Of a stretch of 64,000 nt of DNA, positions 1 through 12,800 are shown piece after piece. The stretch's first letter is position 1, and every line of letters begins with the position of its first letter. Below the pieces are notes generated by a model that searched no databases, was not told the origin of the DNA, and saw only the letters and a list, made by a program, of their open reading frames with translations. The position numbers and the translations under genes are program-made. Source of the stretch: Mesocentrotus franciscanus (lineage: Eukaryota; Echinodermata; Echinoidea; Camarodonta; Strongylocentrotidae); NCBI GenBank assembly GCA_037976565.1, contig CP137674.1:1703690-1767689 (forward strand), read 5' to 3'.

Positions 1-233
1 TTTTGAAATAAAGATTTGAACATTAAAAGAGATATTTGGTTCATTTACTTCATTTGATTTATAGATAAAATGAGGTTAAGGATTTTCTGCCACTGCCATT
101 AATTTAATTTAAGATACCAGTTTTGAATTGATATTCCTGTTTACCGTCAAAAAAAGATAAATCTCTCAAAACGGATAATTTCTTTCTCGTCACTTTTATC
201 CCAATCATTGTCTTTGGCACTCAATTTGCACAG

Positions 234-246
234 ATAACGGATTGTA
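234..246 (+). pseudogene. Relic start of an EGF exon, truncated by recombination
   Basis: The usual acceptor context (TTTGCACAG) is followed by a dozen bases of an EGF exon start, then the sequence jumps into B-type intron sequence (TTTCAAGAGCAGG). The rest of the exon is missing. This looks like an internal deletion or unequal exchange between an exon start and an intron. It is too short to be a usable exon. Confidence 0.6.
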
Positions 247-780
247 ATTTCAAGAGCAGGTTTGAAATTTCTCACTACGATATCTATTAATTAAGATTTT
301 TTTTTTGTAATATGATAGGACTGGTATCATTTATCCTGATCATAGCATTCAACTTTTGGCACTAAGGTCTCTTGAAACTCAGACCATGTTTAAGACATTT
401 CTGCGTCCATTTTCACATTTTTTTTTTTCCATTCCAAATAAAACATCACTTGCTTTAATGACATTTGTTTTTGCAGGGGCACATTAAGATTTTCAGACAA
501 TGAGAATTTTCAAAAAGAATTCTTTCAAAGGCCACGATCTTGGAAAAGATTTGAACTTTAATAGAGATATTTCGTTCATTTACTTCATTTTAATTAAAGA
601 TAAATACGTTTAAAAATATGAAGTAAAGAAAATTGCTCCACTCCCATTAATTCAATTTAGGATGCAAATTTAAAATGAATATCCCTGTTTTCCGTCAAAG
701 AAAGATAAATCTGTCGAAATGGAAATTCTTTTCTCGTCATTTTTATTACATTCATTGTCTTTGGAATTCAATTTGCACAG

Positions 781-897
781 ATATTGACGATTGTATTACT
801 GGTTCTTGTTTGAATGGAGGAACTTGTACTGATGTTGGAGTTAACGCCGTCGATTGTGCCTGTGCTGATGGCTATACTGGAATTATATGTCAGACAG
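781..897 (+). CDS. EGF exon 1, type A
   Basis: Phase 1-1 exon of 39 residues with six cysteines, starting DIDDC and ending GIICQT. Acceptor GCACAG, donor GTAAGC. The next exon is only 621 bp away, the shortest spacing in the array, so the following intron is shortened. Confidence 0.9.
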
Positions 898-3800
898 GTA
901 AGCTATAAAGTCAAAGCAGGTAATATACCTACATACTTACACTTTTTATGTTAAGCAAATGCGTAATGCTCATCAAAACTTAGATAAAGAGCGAACAAGG
1001 AAATTAAAAGAAAGAAACATTAACTCACTGGAGAGGACAAACTTAAAGATAATGTTATTTAATTCAAAGTCAACAGAAATGAAAGTGTAGACAAAATTAC
1101 ATCTCTTAAGACATTTCTGCGTCAATTTTCACATTTATTTTTTTCCATTCCAAATAAAACATCACTTGCTTAATGACATTTGTACTTGGCAGGGGCACAT
1201 TAAGAATTTCAGACAATGAGAATTTTCAAAAATAATTCTTTTTAAGGCCACGATCTTGGAAAAGATTTGAACTTTAATTGAGATATTTCGTTCATTTACT
1301 TCATTTTAATTAAAGATAAAGAAAGATAAATCTGTCGAAATGGAAATTATTTTCTCACCATTTGTTTTACATTCATTGTCTTTGGAATTCAATTTGCACA
1401 GATATCGACGATTGTACTACTGATTCTTGTATGAATGGAGGAACTTGTACTGATACTGGAGTTGACATCGTTACTTGTGCCTGCATTGATGGCTATAGTG
1501 GGATTAGTTGTGAAACAGGTAAGCTGTTATTCAAAGCAGATTACTTACCTACATACTTACATTTTTTTTATGTAGAGCAATTGCTCCTTGCTAATCAAGA
1601 AATAAAAGATAAATTGAGAAACAAGCAATTAAAAAGAAAGAAACATTTATTCGTTAGAGAGGAAATTCGGTTAAGGCTTTTTTTTCTGAATTCAGTGTCA
1701 ACAGAGGTGCAAGTACAGACAAGGACGGAAGGGGGGTTTATATTTTGCTGCAGTTATGAGAGAAACTAGTTAAATCATAACTGATTTTATTATTTACTAT
1801 ATAAATCTATGTATCTACCTATTATTGCTTAGTCCTCCAGACAAAGCAGTCATCGAAAATAAAAAGTCACAGTTGTGCATACCCCACCCCGATATACCCT
1901 TCAGTCACGCGCACTCTACGTCCGCATACAAACTTCCTCTCTCACGCAGTCCCATAGACAGACCAGGGACATGTTGTAAACAAGGAGAGGGGCCGGAGGG
2001 AGGACATAGGTAGATACATAGATTTATATAGTAAATAATAAAATCAGTTATGATTTAACTAATTTACCACAATAAATCATATGTATCTACCTATTATTGC
2101 TTAGACCAACACAGATGAAAGCGGGAGGCATGTCCCAAACAAAAGGGTTAACGGAACTAACGAAGAAGAAGCCGCCAGCAAGGAGGTAGAAGCGAAACGT
2201 TCCTCACTTGCCAGAATATCTTTGAGATAACATGAAATAAAGGTATTTGGCGACAACCAAAAGGCAGCCTTCATAATGTCATGAAGGGCGACACCATGAA
2301 ACAAAGCCCAGGAGGTACTAATACCCCTGGTGTCATGCGCCCGAGGAGGCACACCTTCCGAGAGAGCCTCAGGACCTGCGGCCTGAACCGCCTCAATGAT
2401 CCATCTAGAGATGGACTCCTTAGACGCAGAAGAGAAGGGTTCCCGTAATCAGGAATAACTGCTGATTCCTCCGAACACCTTTAGTCTTGTCCAAATACCA
2501 CTTCAGAGCCCTAACCGGACACCAGACTTTGTCTTCCTCGACTGAGGAGACACTGGACAAAGGACAAAGGAAAATCTCCACTGGACCCGATGAGACAGTT
2601 TGATTCTTTGCTAGGAAAGAAGGCTTGGGAATAAGTCTCACACCCTTCCTCTCCCAGCGAATGTGGCCCGGAGAAATGCAAAGGGCGTGAAGCGTGCCTC
2701 TCCTCTGCCCGGACGCAATCGCAATTAAAAACAAAGTCTTGATTGTGAGGCAGAGCAGAGAAGCCTTGGCAGGGTTCAAAAGGAGGCTTAGATAAAGCCT
2801 CCAAAACCTTGGGCAGACTCCAGGAGGAGCCAGCTTCTGTTGGGGCGGTCTCTCCAGAAAGAAGGACCGCAACAAAATTGCCAGTCGAGGGAGTTAGACA
2901 CACTCGAGCCATCTGGGAAACCTGCATGGATAGCAGCGATGGCCGAACGATACCCACGCAACGTGGACAGAGATCTACCCTTGTCAAATAAAGAGATAAG
3001 AAAATCGGCTATGACACCAATAGACGCCATCCTGGGTACCACGTCAAGCCCCTCACACCACTGGTGGAAGGCCTCTAACCGAGAGTTATACAACACTCGT
3101 CGAAACTCGGCGGCTCCTGGTCAAAAACTGAGAGGCCCTTTCCGAGAGGCCCTCAGCTCTTGCAACCTCCCCGATAACGGCCAAGCGGTCAAATGGAGGA
3201 CCGCTGGCCGCGGATGAAGTATCCCTGAGAGAGGCTGAGCCAAAAAAGTCCTCCTTCAGCGGAAGACAAAGCGGTTGACCCGCTAACAAATCCAGGAGGT
3301 CCGGAAACCACGACCTCCTCGGCCAACGAGGGGCGATCAATAGAACCCAAGCCCTGTCCGATCTGATTTTCCTCAAGACCTGAGGAATCAAACCGAATGG
3401 GGGAAACGCATAACCCCGGAGAGACCCCAATGGAACGAAGGCGTCCAGCGCCCAGGCCTCCGGGTCTCGAGAACAATACATCGGAAGCCGATGATTGAAC
3501 GGGATGCGAACAGGTCGATCTCCAAAGGAGACCAGACCGAGAGGAGAAGGTCGAACACTTGCCAATGGAGGGCCCACTCCGAAGGGAGGCACCTCCTCTG
3601 GACAGGAAATCTGCTACCAGATTGTCCTGGCAAGGAATAAAGGATGCTACAGGCATGATCTCCACCGATCGACACCACCGCCACAGACGAGCAGCTAAGT
3701 CGTCCAGGCTGGACGACCTCGTGCCGCCCTGCCAATTTATGTAGGAGGCCACAGTTGTATTGTCCGTGAGCAGTAGAACCGTGCGACCAAACAACAACTG

Positions 3801-6800
3801 TCTGAAATGGTGAAGCGAAGCGACGCCGCCATCATTTCCAAAACATTGATGTGCGGAAGGACGGGAAAATCCCAAGTCCCCGACACCATGTTGCCCAAAC
3901 AGTGACCCCCCCACCCCAGGTGGGAGGCGTCCGTCGACAGAGAGATCGAAGGCAGGGGCACGCGAAAGGGCTTGCCCCGAGTCAAGAAAGCGCCGTCCAA
4001 CCAAGGAGCCAACAGAAGCTTGATCTCCTTTGGTAAAGGAATCCTGACTGAAAGGGAATCTACACTAGGTCTGTAGAACCTCAGAAGATGCCTTTGAAAG
4101 GGGCTCATGAGAAGCCGAGCATCCTGAAAAACATCGACCAGGCTGGCCAAAAAACCCAGCCACTGGAGCCACTGCTGGACCGAACTCTGTCCCCACTGGG
4201 ACGGGCCAACTGAGCCGGCAAATCCAACTCCGCACCCAGGCAAACCAACCTGCGGGCGGGAACCAACTCGATTTGTCCCAGTTCACCAGGAACCCTAGTC
4301 CCTGTGTGACCTGCAGTAGAAGACTCAACTGCTCCCGGCGAGACTCTGAACTTGCCACCAGGAGTCAATCGTCCAAATAAGCAAACAGCCTGAGCCCTTT
4401 GAAGAAAGGCCGTGAGGGCCGAAACCACTCGGGTAAAAACCCGAGGTGCCGGCCTCAGGCCGAAAGGGAGGGCCTTGAATCTGTAGGTCTCTCCTCGAAA
4501 GGCCAACCCCAGAAGATCCCTTGAAAGTGGATGGATGGGAATATGGAAGTAGGCATCCTTGAGGTCCAAGGAAACCGCTAAATCCTCCGGACCTAATGAA
4601 GGGAGGATAGTAGCCAGATGTTCCATGCGAAAATGCATGGGAGCTATGTGCAGGTTGATCCTTTTCATGTTGAGGATCATCCTCAACTTCCCGAGCGCTT
4701 GGGGATGACAAAAACCGGAGAGAGACTCAGACCAGGGTGGTCCGAGACTCTCTCTAAGGCGTCCTTCTCCAGCAACATGAGAATCTCATTCGAGATGTGT
4801 TGCTGGAAAGGGGCGGACAACGGAGGCGGACGAACTCGAATGGCGCCGTTCAGAAGGGGCTCTACCAGCTCTATGTAGAAGCCCTCTCGCACGACTGAGA
4901 GCACGAAAGTGTCTTCGGTGATAGCTTCCCAAGAGGGAAGGAACTCCCGGAGTCGTCCGCCGACCCGGTCTACAAGCGCTCGGGCGAACCTTCAAAAGTG
5001 CCGCTTGGATGGAGGGAAGGACTTGGCCGAAGACTTGACCACTCCAACCTCTAGACGAACCCTGCCACGGCCCGAACGGGCCTGGGGGCAAAGGAGGCCG
5101 AAGAGGAGCCTGAGAAGGAGTAAAATGACGTGAACCCACGCCAGTCGACCTAGACGGAGGTCTTGAACGACCCCTGGTTAAAGGTTACGAGCGGAAATGC
5201 CGCGCCAAATCAGCGGCCTGTTTACGCCTATCAATCTCCTTCTGCAGCATAGCTGTGAACTGACCACCACAAAGGAACTGTTCCGACGAAGGAATGCCTT
5301 CACACAAAGAAGGAATATCCCGCTCCAACACCCCAGCTCCGACAGCGCCAGCTGACGGCGCTGAGAGGTCACCGCGATAGAAGTGCAAGAAATTGACGAC
5401 CACAAGAGGCCCGACAGTAACAAAAGGATATTCTGAAGTACTAACAAACCATCCGCCGAAATTCCCAATTCGTCAGCTCTTGCCAAGAGACTGACCAGAG
5501 AACCCATATAGGCAGAGAGCCGAAGGAAATCCCCGTCAAAGATGAAATAGCCTCCAGGGGCTTATCTCGATCCTTGTACGACTTCTTCTTGAGATTAACT
5601 CCCAAATGAAGCGCAACATTAACAAGATCAGGTGAAAGTTTCTTCGCAACAAAAAAGTTGCGAGTAACCTCCGCAATGAAGGAAAAAGCAGAGCTTTGAG
5701 ATCTCACATCCCGAGAAACCCCGATAGGGTCAGCTGCAATCCTATCAAATTCAGTCTTGAATTCCTCAGGCAGGGAATAGAATCCTGAGATGAACGCTGT
5801 TTAAACAGCGAAGACGGAACACCAGCCCCAGTGCTGGGACGAGAAAAAGTATCAGGCAGATACTTTTCTAACAAAGCCCTCGCATCGGAGCCCAAACTCG
5901 AAAATTGTCCCGGTGCTGAGTCCAGCTGCGAATCCTCCGAGACAATGGAGACAGAATCCCAGTCACACTGACGATCCATAGTGACCGAATCATACGGCTG
6001 AGGTAAAACCCCCACCGAGGCCAACGACTCCTCGCCCGGCGGAGCGCCGAGAGCAGCAGGCGCCGGGAGACAAAATCCTGTCGAGAGACGACAATACGAG
6101 GTAACGATTCTGACGCCAAAACAGCGGCAGCCGAAAATTCAGAACAAGAATCCGAATCAGAAGACAAAGAGGCGGGCTCCGCGACCACACTAGCCGGGGC
6201 ACGGGGGACGGTATGTACCGAACCCGCTGACATACCAGGTGACGAAATTGACGCCAAAGTATGTGCACCCGTCGACACAGCTGAGGAGCTCAGCTGATTG
6301 AACATTTGTTCCATGAGAACTCTGAGCTCTGCCTGCGCAGAACTCGAAAAGGAAGACACAGGCGTCGATTCCTTTGTCTTCTTTGTCTTCTTTGTTTGCG
6401 ATCCAGCCGAGGCAAGGACGCTCACACTCTTCCGTTTCTTCCCCGTCGCAACGGGGGAGGAAGGAGGCTTCTTGGCCCTGCTAGCTCTCTTCCGCTTAGC
6501 ACCAATGCCAGATAAACTCAGGCCGTCTCGCCTCACTGATTCTAAAGAAACGTGAGCGAGATCTGCACGGTCAGTGTGACCGGGGCTCTCACGCTGAAAT
6601 GCTCCTGAGAAGCTACAGCGAAACCACTACGGAGAGTGAGACCGAGGCCTGCTCGCTGCAAAGTTTCGTGAGAAACACCAGCGAGGTGTGACCAGGGCCT
6701 GCTCGCTTCAAAGCGAGGAGTGACCGGGGCCTGTTCGCTTCAGTGCTTCGTGAGAAGCCTCAGCGAGCTCGAGACCTTGGCGTTCCACTGGCGTGATTAT

Positions 6801-9800
6801 TATCAGGCACCCCAAATGTGGACGCAGGAATACTGCCGAAATGAATCGGGTGCGTAAACCAGGTCTCCTTCATGCTTGAATGCATGGCTTGTGCTTTGCA
6901 CGGCTGTTGCCTCGCAACAGAGCCCCGGGCCGTGAAGCCCGGGGCCTCTACCGGACGGACAGACCCACGAGGGGGAAAGCCACCAGTAGGAGTCTCTATA
7001 TTCTAGCTGAGCTGAATTTATAGACCTCGACATACAGGCGCCGGAGCACAGCCCGCTGGCTGGCCCGGACGCGGTATCCGTCGGTAACTTACTACAGGGC
7101 AAAACTCCCGACACACTCGGCAAAAATACCCAGTGCGTGGAGTAACCTGCCCCGAGCCTGTACTCGGGTGCCCTTACCCCTACCTGCCGCACCAAACTCA
7201 CTCGCTAGTGAGGCGGTACCGACAACCGAAACTGGGGGGGAGTGAATCCACTCCAAATCCAGACTCCTTGTCCATTAGAAACCTGTGGATAAGACAAAAC
7301 AAACTTTCCAAGGAAAGTGATAACAACAACAAAGAAAAGCAACAGTTACTAAAACCAAACAATCGACGAACTAAACAAGCGTCGACTAAAACACGCAACA
7401 AACAGCGTCGCTTCAAAACAGTTTAATTAAACTCTTAAACAAAGCTAAAATAAACAGTCCTAGCGTAGCTAAACAAAAGAGCTACGAACGAAGAACGCTT
7501 ATCTAAGCGTCAAACAAAGGGCTAAGAAAGGAAAAACGCTTATCTTAGCGTCAACAAAAGAAATTAACACACAGCGCGCTCAACCATAGAGCCGCACCGT
7601 AAACTACACTAGAGGTATGCACAAAGAAATCCCTTAACAAAAACACTAAGTGAAAAAGCCCCGGTACACAAATTACTGTGTCCGGGACTGAACTCAAAGG
7701 GAAGTTCGGTCGGCAAAAGTGAACACTAATTACTGCCAAAATAAAGTGACTTAGGGTTAAAAAACCGAACCAAAATGTATAAAAACAAATTGGAACTGGA
7801 AATGACAGAAAGAAAGCACTCCAAAACGCTGCGAGGAGCAAAAAACTCCAAATTTAGCGCTATATAGAGACTTATCTGTACTCCTTAACGAATGACTGCG
7901 AAAAAGAGAGAGGAAGTTTGTATGCGGACGTAGAGTGCGCGTGACTGAAGGGTATATCGGGGTGGGGTATGCACAACTGTGACTTTTTATTTTCGATGAC
8001 TGCTTTGTCTGGAGGACTAAGCAATAATAGGTAGATACATATGATTTATTGTGGTAAATTACAAAATTAGCGAGGGGGTTCCACCTTTTGGTGCATTATT
8101 CAGAGAAACTACATTCTATTTCATTTCGAGTAAAACACGTGGACAATGAAAGTGCATGGTAATTACAAGAGCAGGTTTGAAATTTCTCACTACGATTTCT
8201 ATTAATTAAGTTTTTTTTGTAATATGATGAGACTGGTATCGTTTTTTCTAATCATAGCATCCAACTTTTGGCGCTTCGGTCTCTTGAAACTCAGACCATG
8301 TTTAAGACATTTCTGCGTCTATTTTTAAATTTATTTTTTTCCATTCCAAATAAAACATCACTTGCTTTAATGACATTTGTTTTTGGCAGGGGCACATTAA
8401 GATTTTCAGACAATGAGAATTTTCAAAAAGAATTCTTTCAAAGGCCACGATCTTGGAAAAGATTTGAACTTTAATTGATATACTTCGTTTATTTACTTCA
8501 TTTTAATTAAAGATAAATACGTTTAAAAATGCAGTAAAGAATTTTGCTCCACTCCCATTAATTCAATTTAAGATGCAAATGTTAAATGAATATCCCTGTT
8601 ATCCGTCAAAGAAAGATAAATCTGTCGAAATGGAAATTATTTCCTGTCATTCTTATTACATTCATTGTCTTTGGAATTCAATTTGCACAGATATTGACGA
8701 TTGTATTACTGGTTCTTGTTTGAATGGAGGAACTTGTACTGATGTTGGAGTTAACGCCGTCGATTGTGCCTGTGCTGATGGCTATACTGGAATTATATGT
8801 CAGACAGGTAAGCTATCAAGTCAAAGCAGGTAATATTCCTACATACTTACACTTTTTATGTAAAGTAAATGCTATATGCTCATCAAAACTTAGATAAAGA
8901 GCGAACAAGGAAATTAAAAGAAAGAAAAATTTACTCACTGGAGAGGACAATCTTAAAGATAATGTTATTTTATTCAAAGTCAACGGAAATGAAAGTGTAG
9001 ACAAAATTACATCTCTTAAGACATTTCTGCGTCCATTTTCACATTTATTTTTATCCATTTCGAATGAAAGGTGACTTGCGCTAATTACATTTGTTTTTGG
9101 CAGGAGCACATTAAGGTTTTGAGACAGTGAGAATTTTCAAAAAGAATTCTTTCTAAGGCCACGATCTTGGAAAAGATTTGTACATTAATAGAGATATTTA
9201 ATTCATTTAGTTCATTTGATTTATAGATAATAGGTTTTAAAATGAAGTAAAGAAGTGTCCTCCACTCCCATTAATTCAATTTAAGATACCAGTTTTAAAT
9301 TGATTTCCCTGTTATCCGTCAAAGAAAGATAAATCTGTCGAAATGGAAATTATTTCCTGTCATTTTTATTACATTCATTGTCTTTGGAATTCAATTTGCA
9401 CAGATATTGACGATTGTATTACTGGTTCTTGTTTGAATGGAGGAACTTGTACTGATGTTGGAGTTAACGCCGTCGATTGTGCCTGTGCTGATGGCTATAC
9501 TGGAATTATATGTCAGACAGGTAAGCTATAAAGTCAAAGCAGGTAATATTCCTACATACTTACACTTTTTATGTAAAGTAAATGCTATATGCTCATCAAA
9601 ACTTAGATAAAGAGCGAACAAGGAAATTAAAAGAAAGAAAAATTTACTCACTGGAGAGGACAATCTTAAAAATAATGTTATTTTATTCAAGGTCAACAGA
9701 AATGAAAGTGTAGACAAAATTACATCTCTTAAGACATTTCTGCGTCCATTTTTTCACATTTATTTGTTTCCATTCCAAATAAAACATCACTTGCTTAATG

Positions 9801-12800
9801 ACATTTGTACTTGGCAGGGGCACATTAAGAATTTCAGACAATGAGAATTTTCAAAAAGAATTCTTTCTAAGGCCACGATCTTGGAAAAGATTTGAACTTT
9901 AATTGAGATATTTCGTTCATTTACTTCATTTTAATTAAAGATGAATACGTTTAAAAATGAAGTAAAGAATTTTGCTCCACTCCCATTAATTCAATTGAAG
10001 ATGCAAATGTTAAATGAATATCCCTGTTATCCGTCAAAGAAAGATAAATCTGTCGAAAATGGAAATTATTTTCTCGTCATTTTTATTACATTCATTGTCT
10101 TTGGAATTCAATTTGCACAGATATTGACGATTGTATAACTGGTTCTTGTTTGAATGGAGGAACTTGTACTGATGTTGGAGTTAACGCCGTCGATTGTGCC
10201 TGTGCTGATGGCTATACTGGAATTATATGTCAGACAGGTAAGCTATAAAATCAAAGCAGGTAATATACCTACATACTTACACTTTTTATGTAAAGCAAAT
10301 GCTCTACTCTCATCAAAACGTAGATAAAGATGAACAAGGAAATCTAAAAAAAGAAAAATTTACTCACTGGAGAGGACAATCTTAAAGATAATGTTATTTT
10401 ATTCAAAGTCAACATAAATGAAAGTGTAGACAAAATTACATCTCTTAAGACATTTCTGCGTCCATTTTCACATTTATTTTTTTCCATTTCGAATGAAAGG
10501 TAACTTGCGCTAATAACATTTGTTTTTGGCAGGAGCACATTAAGATTTTGAGACAGTGAGAATTTTCAAAAATAATTCTTTCTAAGGCCACGATCTTGGA
10601 AAAGATTTGTACATTAATAGAGATATTTAATTCATTTAGTTCATTTGATTTATAGATAATAGGTTTTAAAATGAAGTAAAGAAGTGTCCTCCACTCCCAT
10701 TAATTCAATTTAAGATACCAGTTTTAAATTGATTTCCTGTTATCCGTCAAAGAAAGATAAATCTGTCGAAATGGAAATTATTTCCTGTCATTTTTATTAC
10801 ATTCATTGTCTTTGGAATTCAATTTGCACAGATATTGACGATTGTATTACTGGTTCTTGTTTGAATGGAGGAACTTGTACTGATGTTGGAGTTAACGCCG
10901 TCGATTGTGCCTGTGCTGATGGCTATACTGGAATTATATGTCAGACAGGTAAGCTATAAAGTCAAAGCAGGTAATATACCTACATACTTACACTTTTTAT
11001 GTAAAGCAAATGCTCTACTCTCATCAAAACTTAGATAAAGAGTGAACAAGGAAATATAAAAAAAGAAACATTAAGTCACTGGAGAGGACAATCTTAAAGG
11101 TAATGTTAATTTATTCAAAGTCAACAGAAATGAAAGTGTAGACAAAATTACATCTCTTAAGACATTTCTGCGTCCATTTTCACATTTATTTTTTTCCATT
11201 TCGAATGAAAGGTGACTTGCGCTAATAACATTTGTTTTTGGCAGGGGCACATTAAGATTTTGAGACAGTGAGAATTTTCATTAAAAATTCTTTCTAAGGC
11301 CACGATCTTGGAAAAGATTTGAACATTAATAGAGATTTTTGATTCATTTAGTTCATTTGATTTATAGATAATATGTTTAAAAAAGAAGTAAAGAAGTGTC
11401 CTTCACTCCCATTAATTCAATTTAAGATACCAGTTTTAAATTGATTTCCCTGTTATCCGTCAAAGAAAGATAAATCTGTCGAAATGGTAATTATTTTCTC
11501 ACCATTTGTTTTACATTCATTGTCTCTGGAATTCAATTTGCACAGATATCGACGATTGTACTACTGATTCTTGTATGAATGGAGGAACTTGTACTGATGC
11601 TGGAGTTGACATCGTTACTTGTGCCTGCATTGATGGCTATACTGGGATTAGTTGTGAAACAGGTAAGCTGTTATTCAAAGCAGATTACTTACCTACATAC
11701 TTACTTTTTTTTATGTAGAGCAATTGCTCCTTGCTAATCAAGAAATAAAAGATAAATTGAGAAACAAGCAATTAAAAAGAAAGAAACATTTATTCATTAG
11801 AGAGGAAAATCGGTTAAGGCTTTTTTTTCTGAATTCAGTGTCAACAGAGGTGCAAGTACAGACAAGGACGGAAGGGGTTTATATTTTGCTGCAGTTATGA
11901 GAGAAACTACAAAATTAGCGAGAGGGTTCCACCTTTTGGTGCATTATTCAGAGAAACTACATTCTATTTCATTTCGAGTAAAACACGTGGACAATGAAAG
12001 TGCATGGTAATTACAAGAGCAGGTTTGAAATTTCTCACTACGATTGCTATTAATTAAGTTTTTTTTGTAATATGATGAGAATGGTATCGTTTTTTCTAAT
12101 CATAGCATCCAACTTTTGGCGCTTCGGTCTCTTGAAACTCAGACCATGTTTAAGACATTTCTGCGTCTATTTTTAAATTTATTTTTTTCCATTCCAAATA
12201 AAACATCACTTGCTTTAATGACATTTGTTTTTGGCAGGGGCACATTAAGATTTTCAGACAATGAGAATTTTCAAAAAGAATTCTTTCAAAGGCCACGATC
12301 TTGGAAAAGATTTGAACTTTAATTGATATATTTCGTTCATTTACTTCATTTTAATTAAAGATAAATACGTTTAAAAATGCAGTAAAGAATTTTGCTCCAC
12401 TCCCATTAATTCAATTTAAGATGCAAATGTTAAATGAATATCCCTGTTATCCGTCAAAGAAAGATAAATCTGTCGAAATGGAAATTATTTCCTGTCATTT
12501 TTATTACATTCATTGTCTTTGGAATTCAATTTGCACAGATATTGACGATTGTATTACTGGTTCTTGTTTGAATGGAGGAACTTGTACTGATGTTGGAGTT
12601 AACGCCGTCGATTGTGCCTGTGCTGATGGCTATACTGGAATTATATGTCAGACAGGTAAGCTATAAAGTCAAAGCAGGTAATATACCTACATACTTACAC
12701 TTTTTATGTAAAGCAAATGCTCTACTCTCATCAAAACTTAGATAAAGAGTGAACAAGGAAATCTAAAAAAAGAAACATTAAGTCACTGGAGAGGACACTC

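Larger units (their letters stand above)
1769..8059 (-). mobile_element. DIRS-like tyrosine-recombinase retrotransposon, copy 1
   Basis: About 6.3 kb inserted in the B-type intron after EGF exon 2. Host sequence AAAC-TA-CAAA, intact in other units, is split here with TA at both sides and no long target duplication. Coding order on the minus strand is gag, RT-RNase H, tyrosine recombinase. Near 1769-2101 lie the internal complementary region and inverted repeats. RT and recombinase read in several overlapping frames, so this copy is probably defective. It differs from copies 2 and 3 by scattered small indels. Confidence 0.92.

Noticed and set aside
3495..4878. Plus-strand ORFs across DIRS copy 1 and the similar ones in copies 2 and 3
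   Set aside because: Antisense shadows of the RT, RNase H and gag frames.
8268..8474. A 68-residue ORF (starting MALRSLETQTMF) that recurs at 12116, 13823, 14727, 18569, 20274 and 22917
   Set aside because: It sits in the B-type intron of the array, recurs because the unit is duplicated, has no domain and has variants with stops at various places. Not a gene.
8816..9109. Minus-strand ORFs in the array introns (containing LSFEMEKNKCENG or LLTLNKITLSL) in several units
   Set aside because: Antisense of AT-rich intron repeats, repeated by duplication only. No coding signature.
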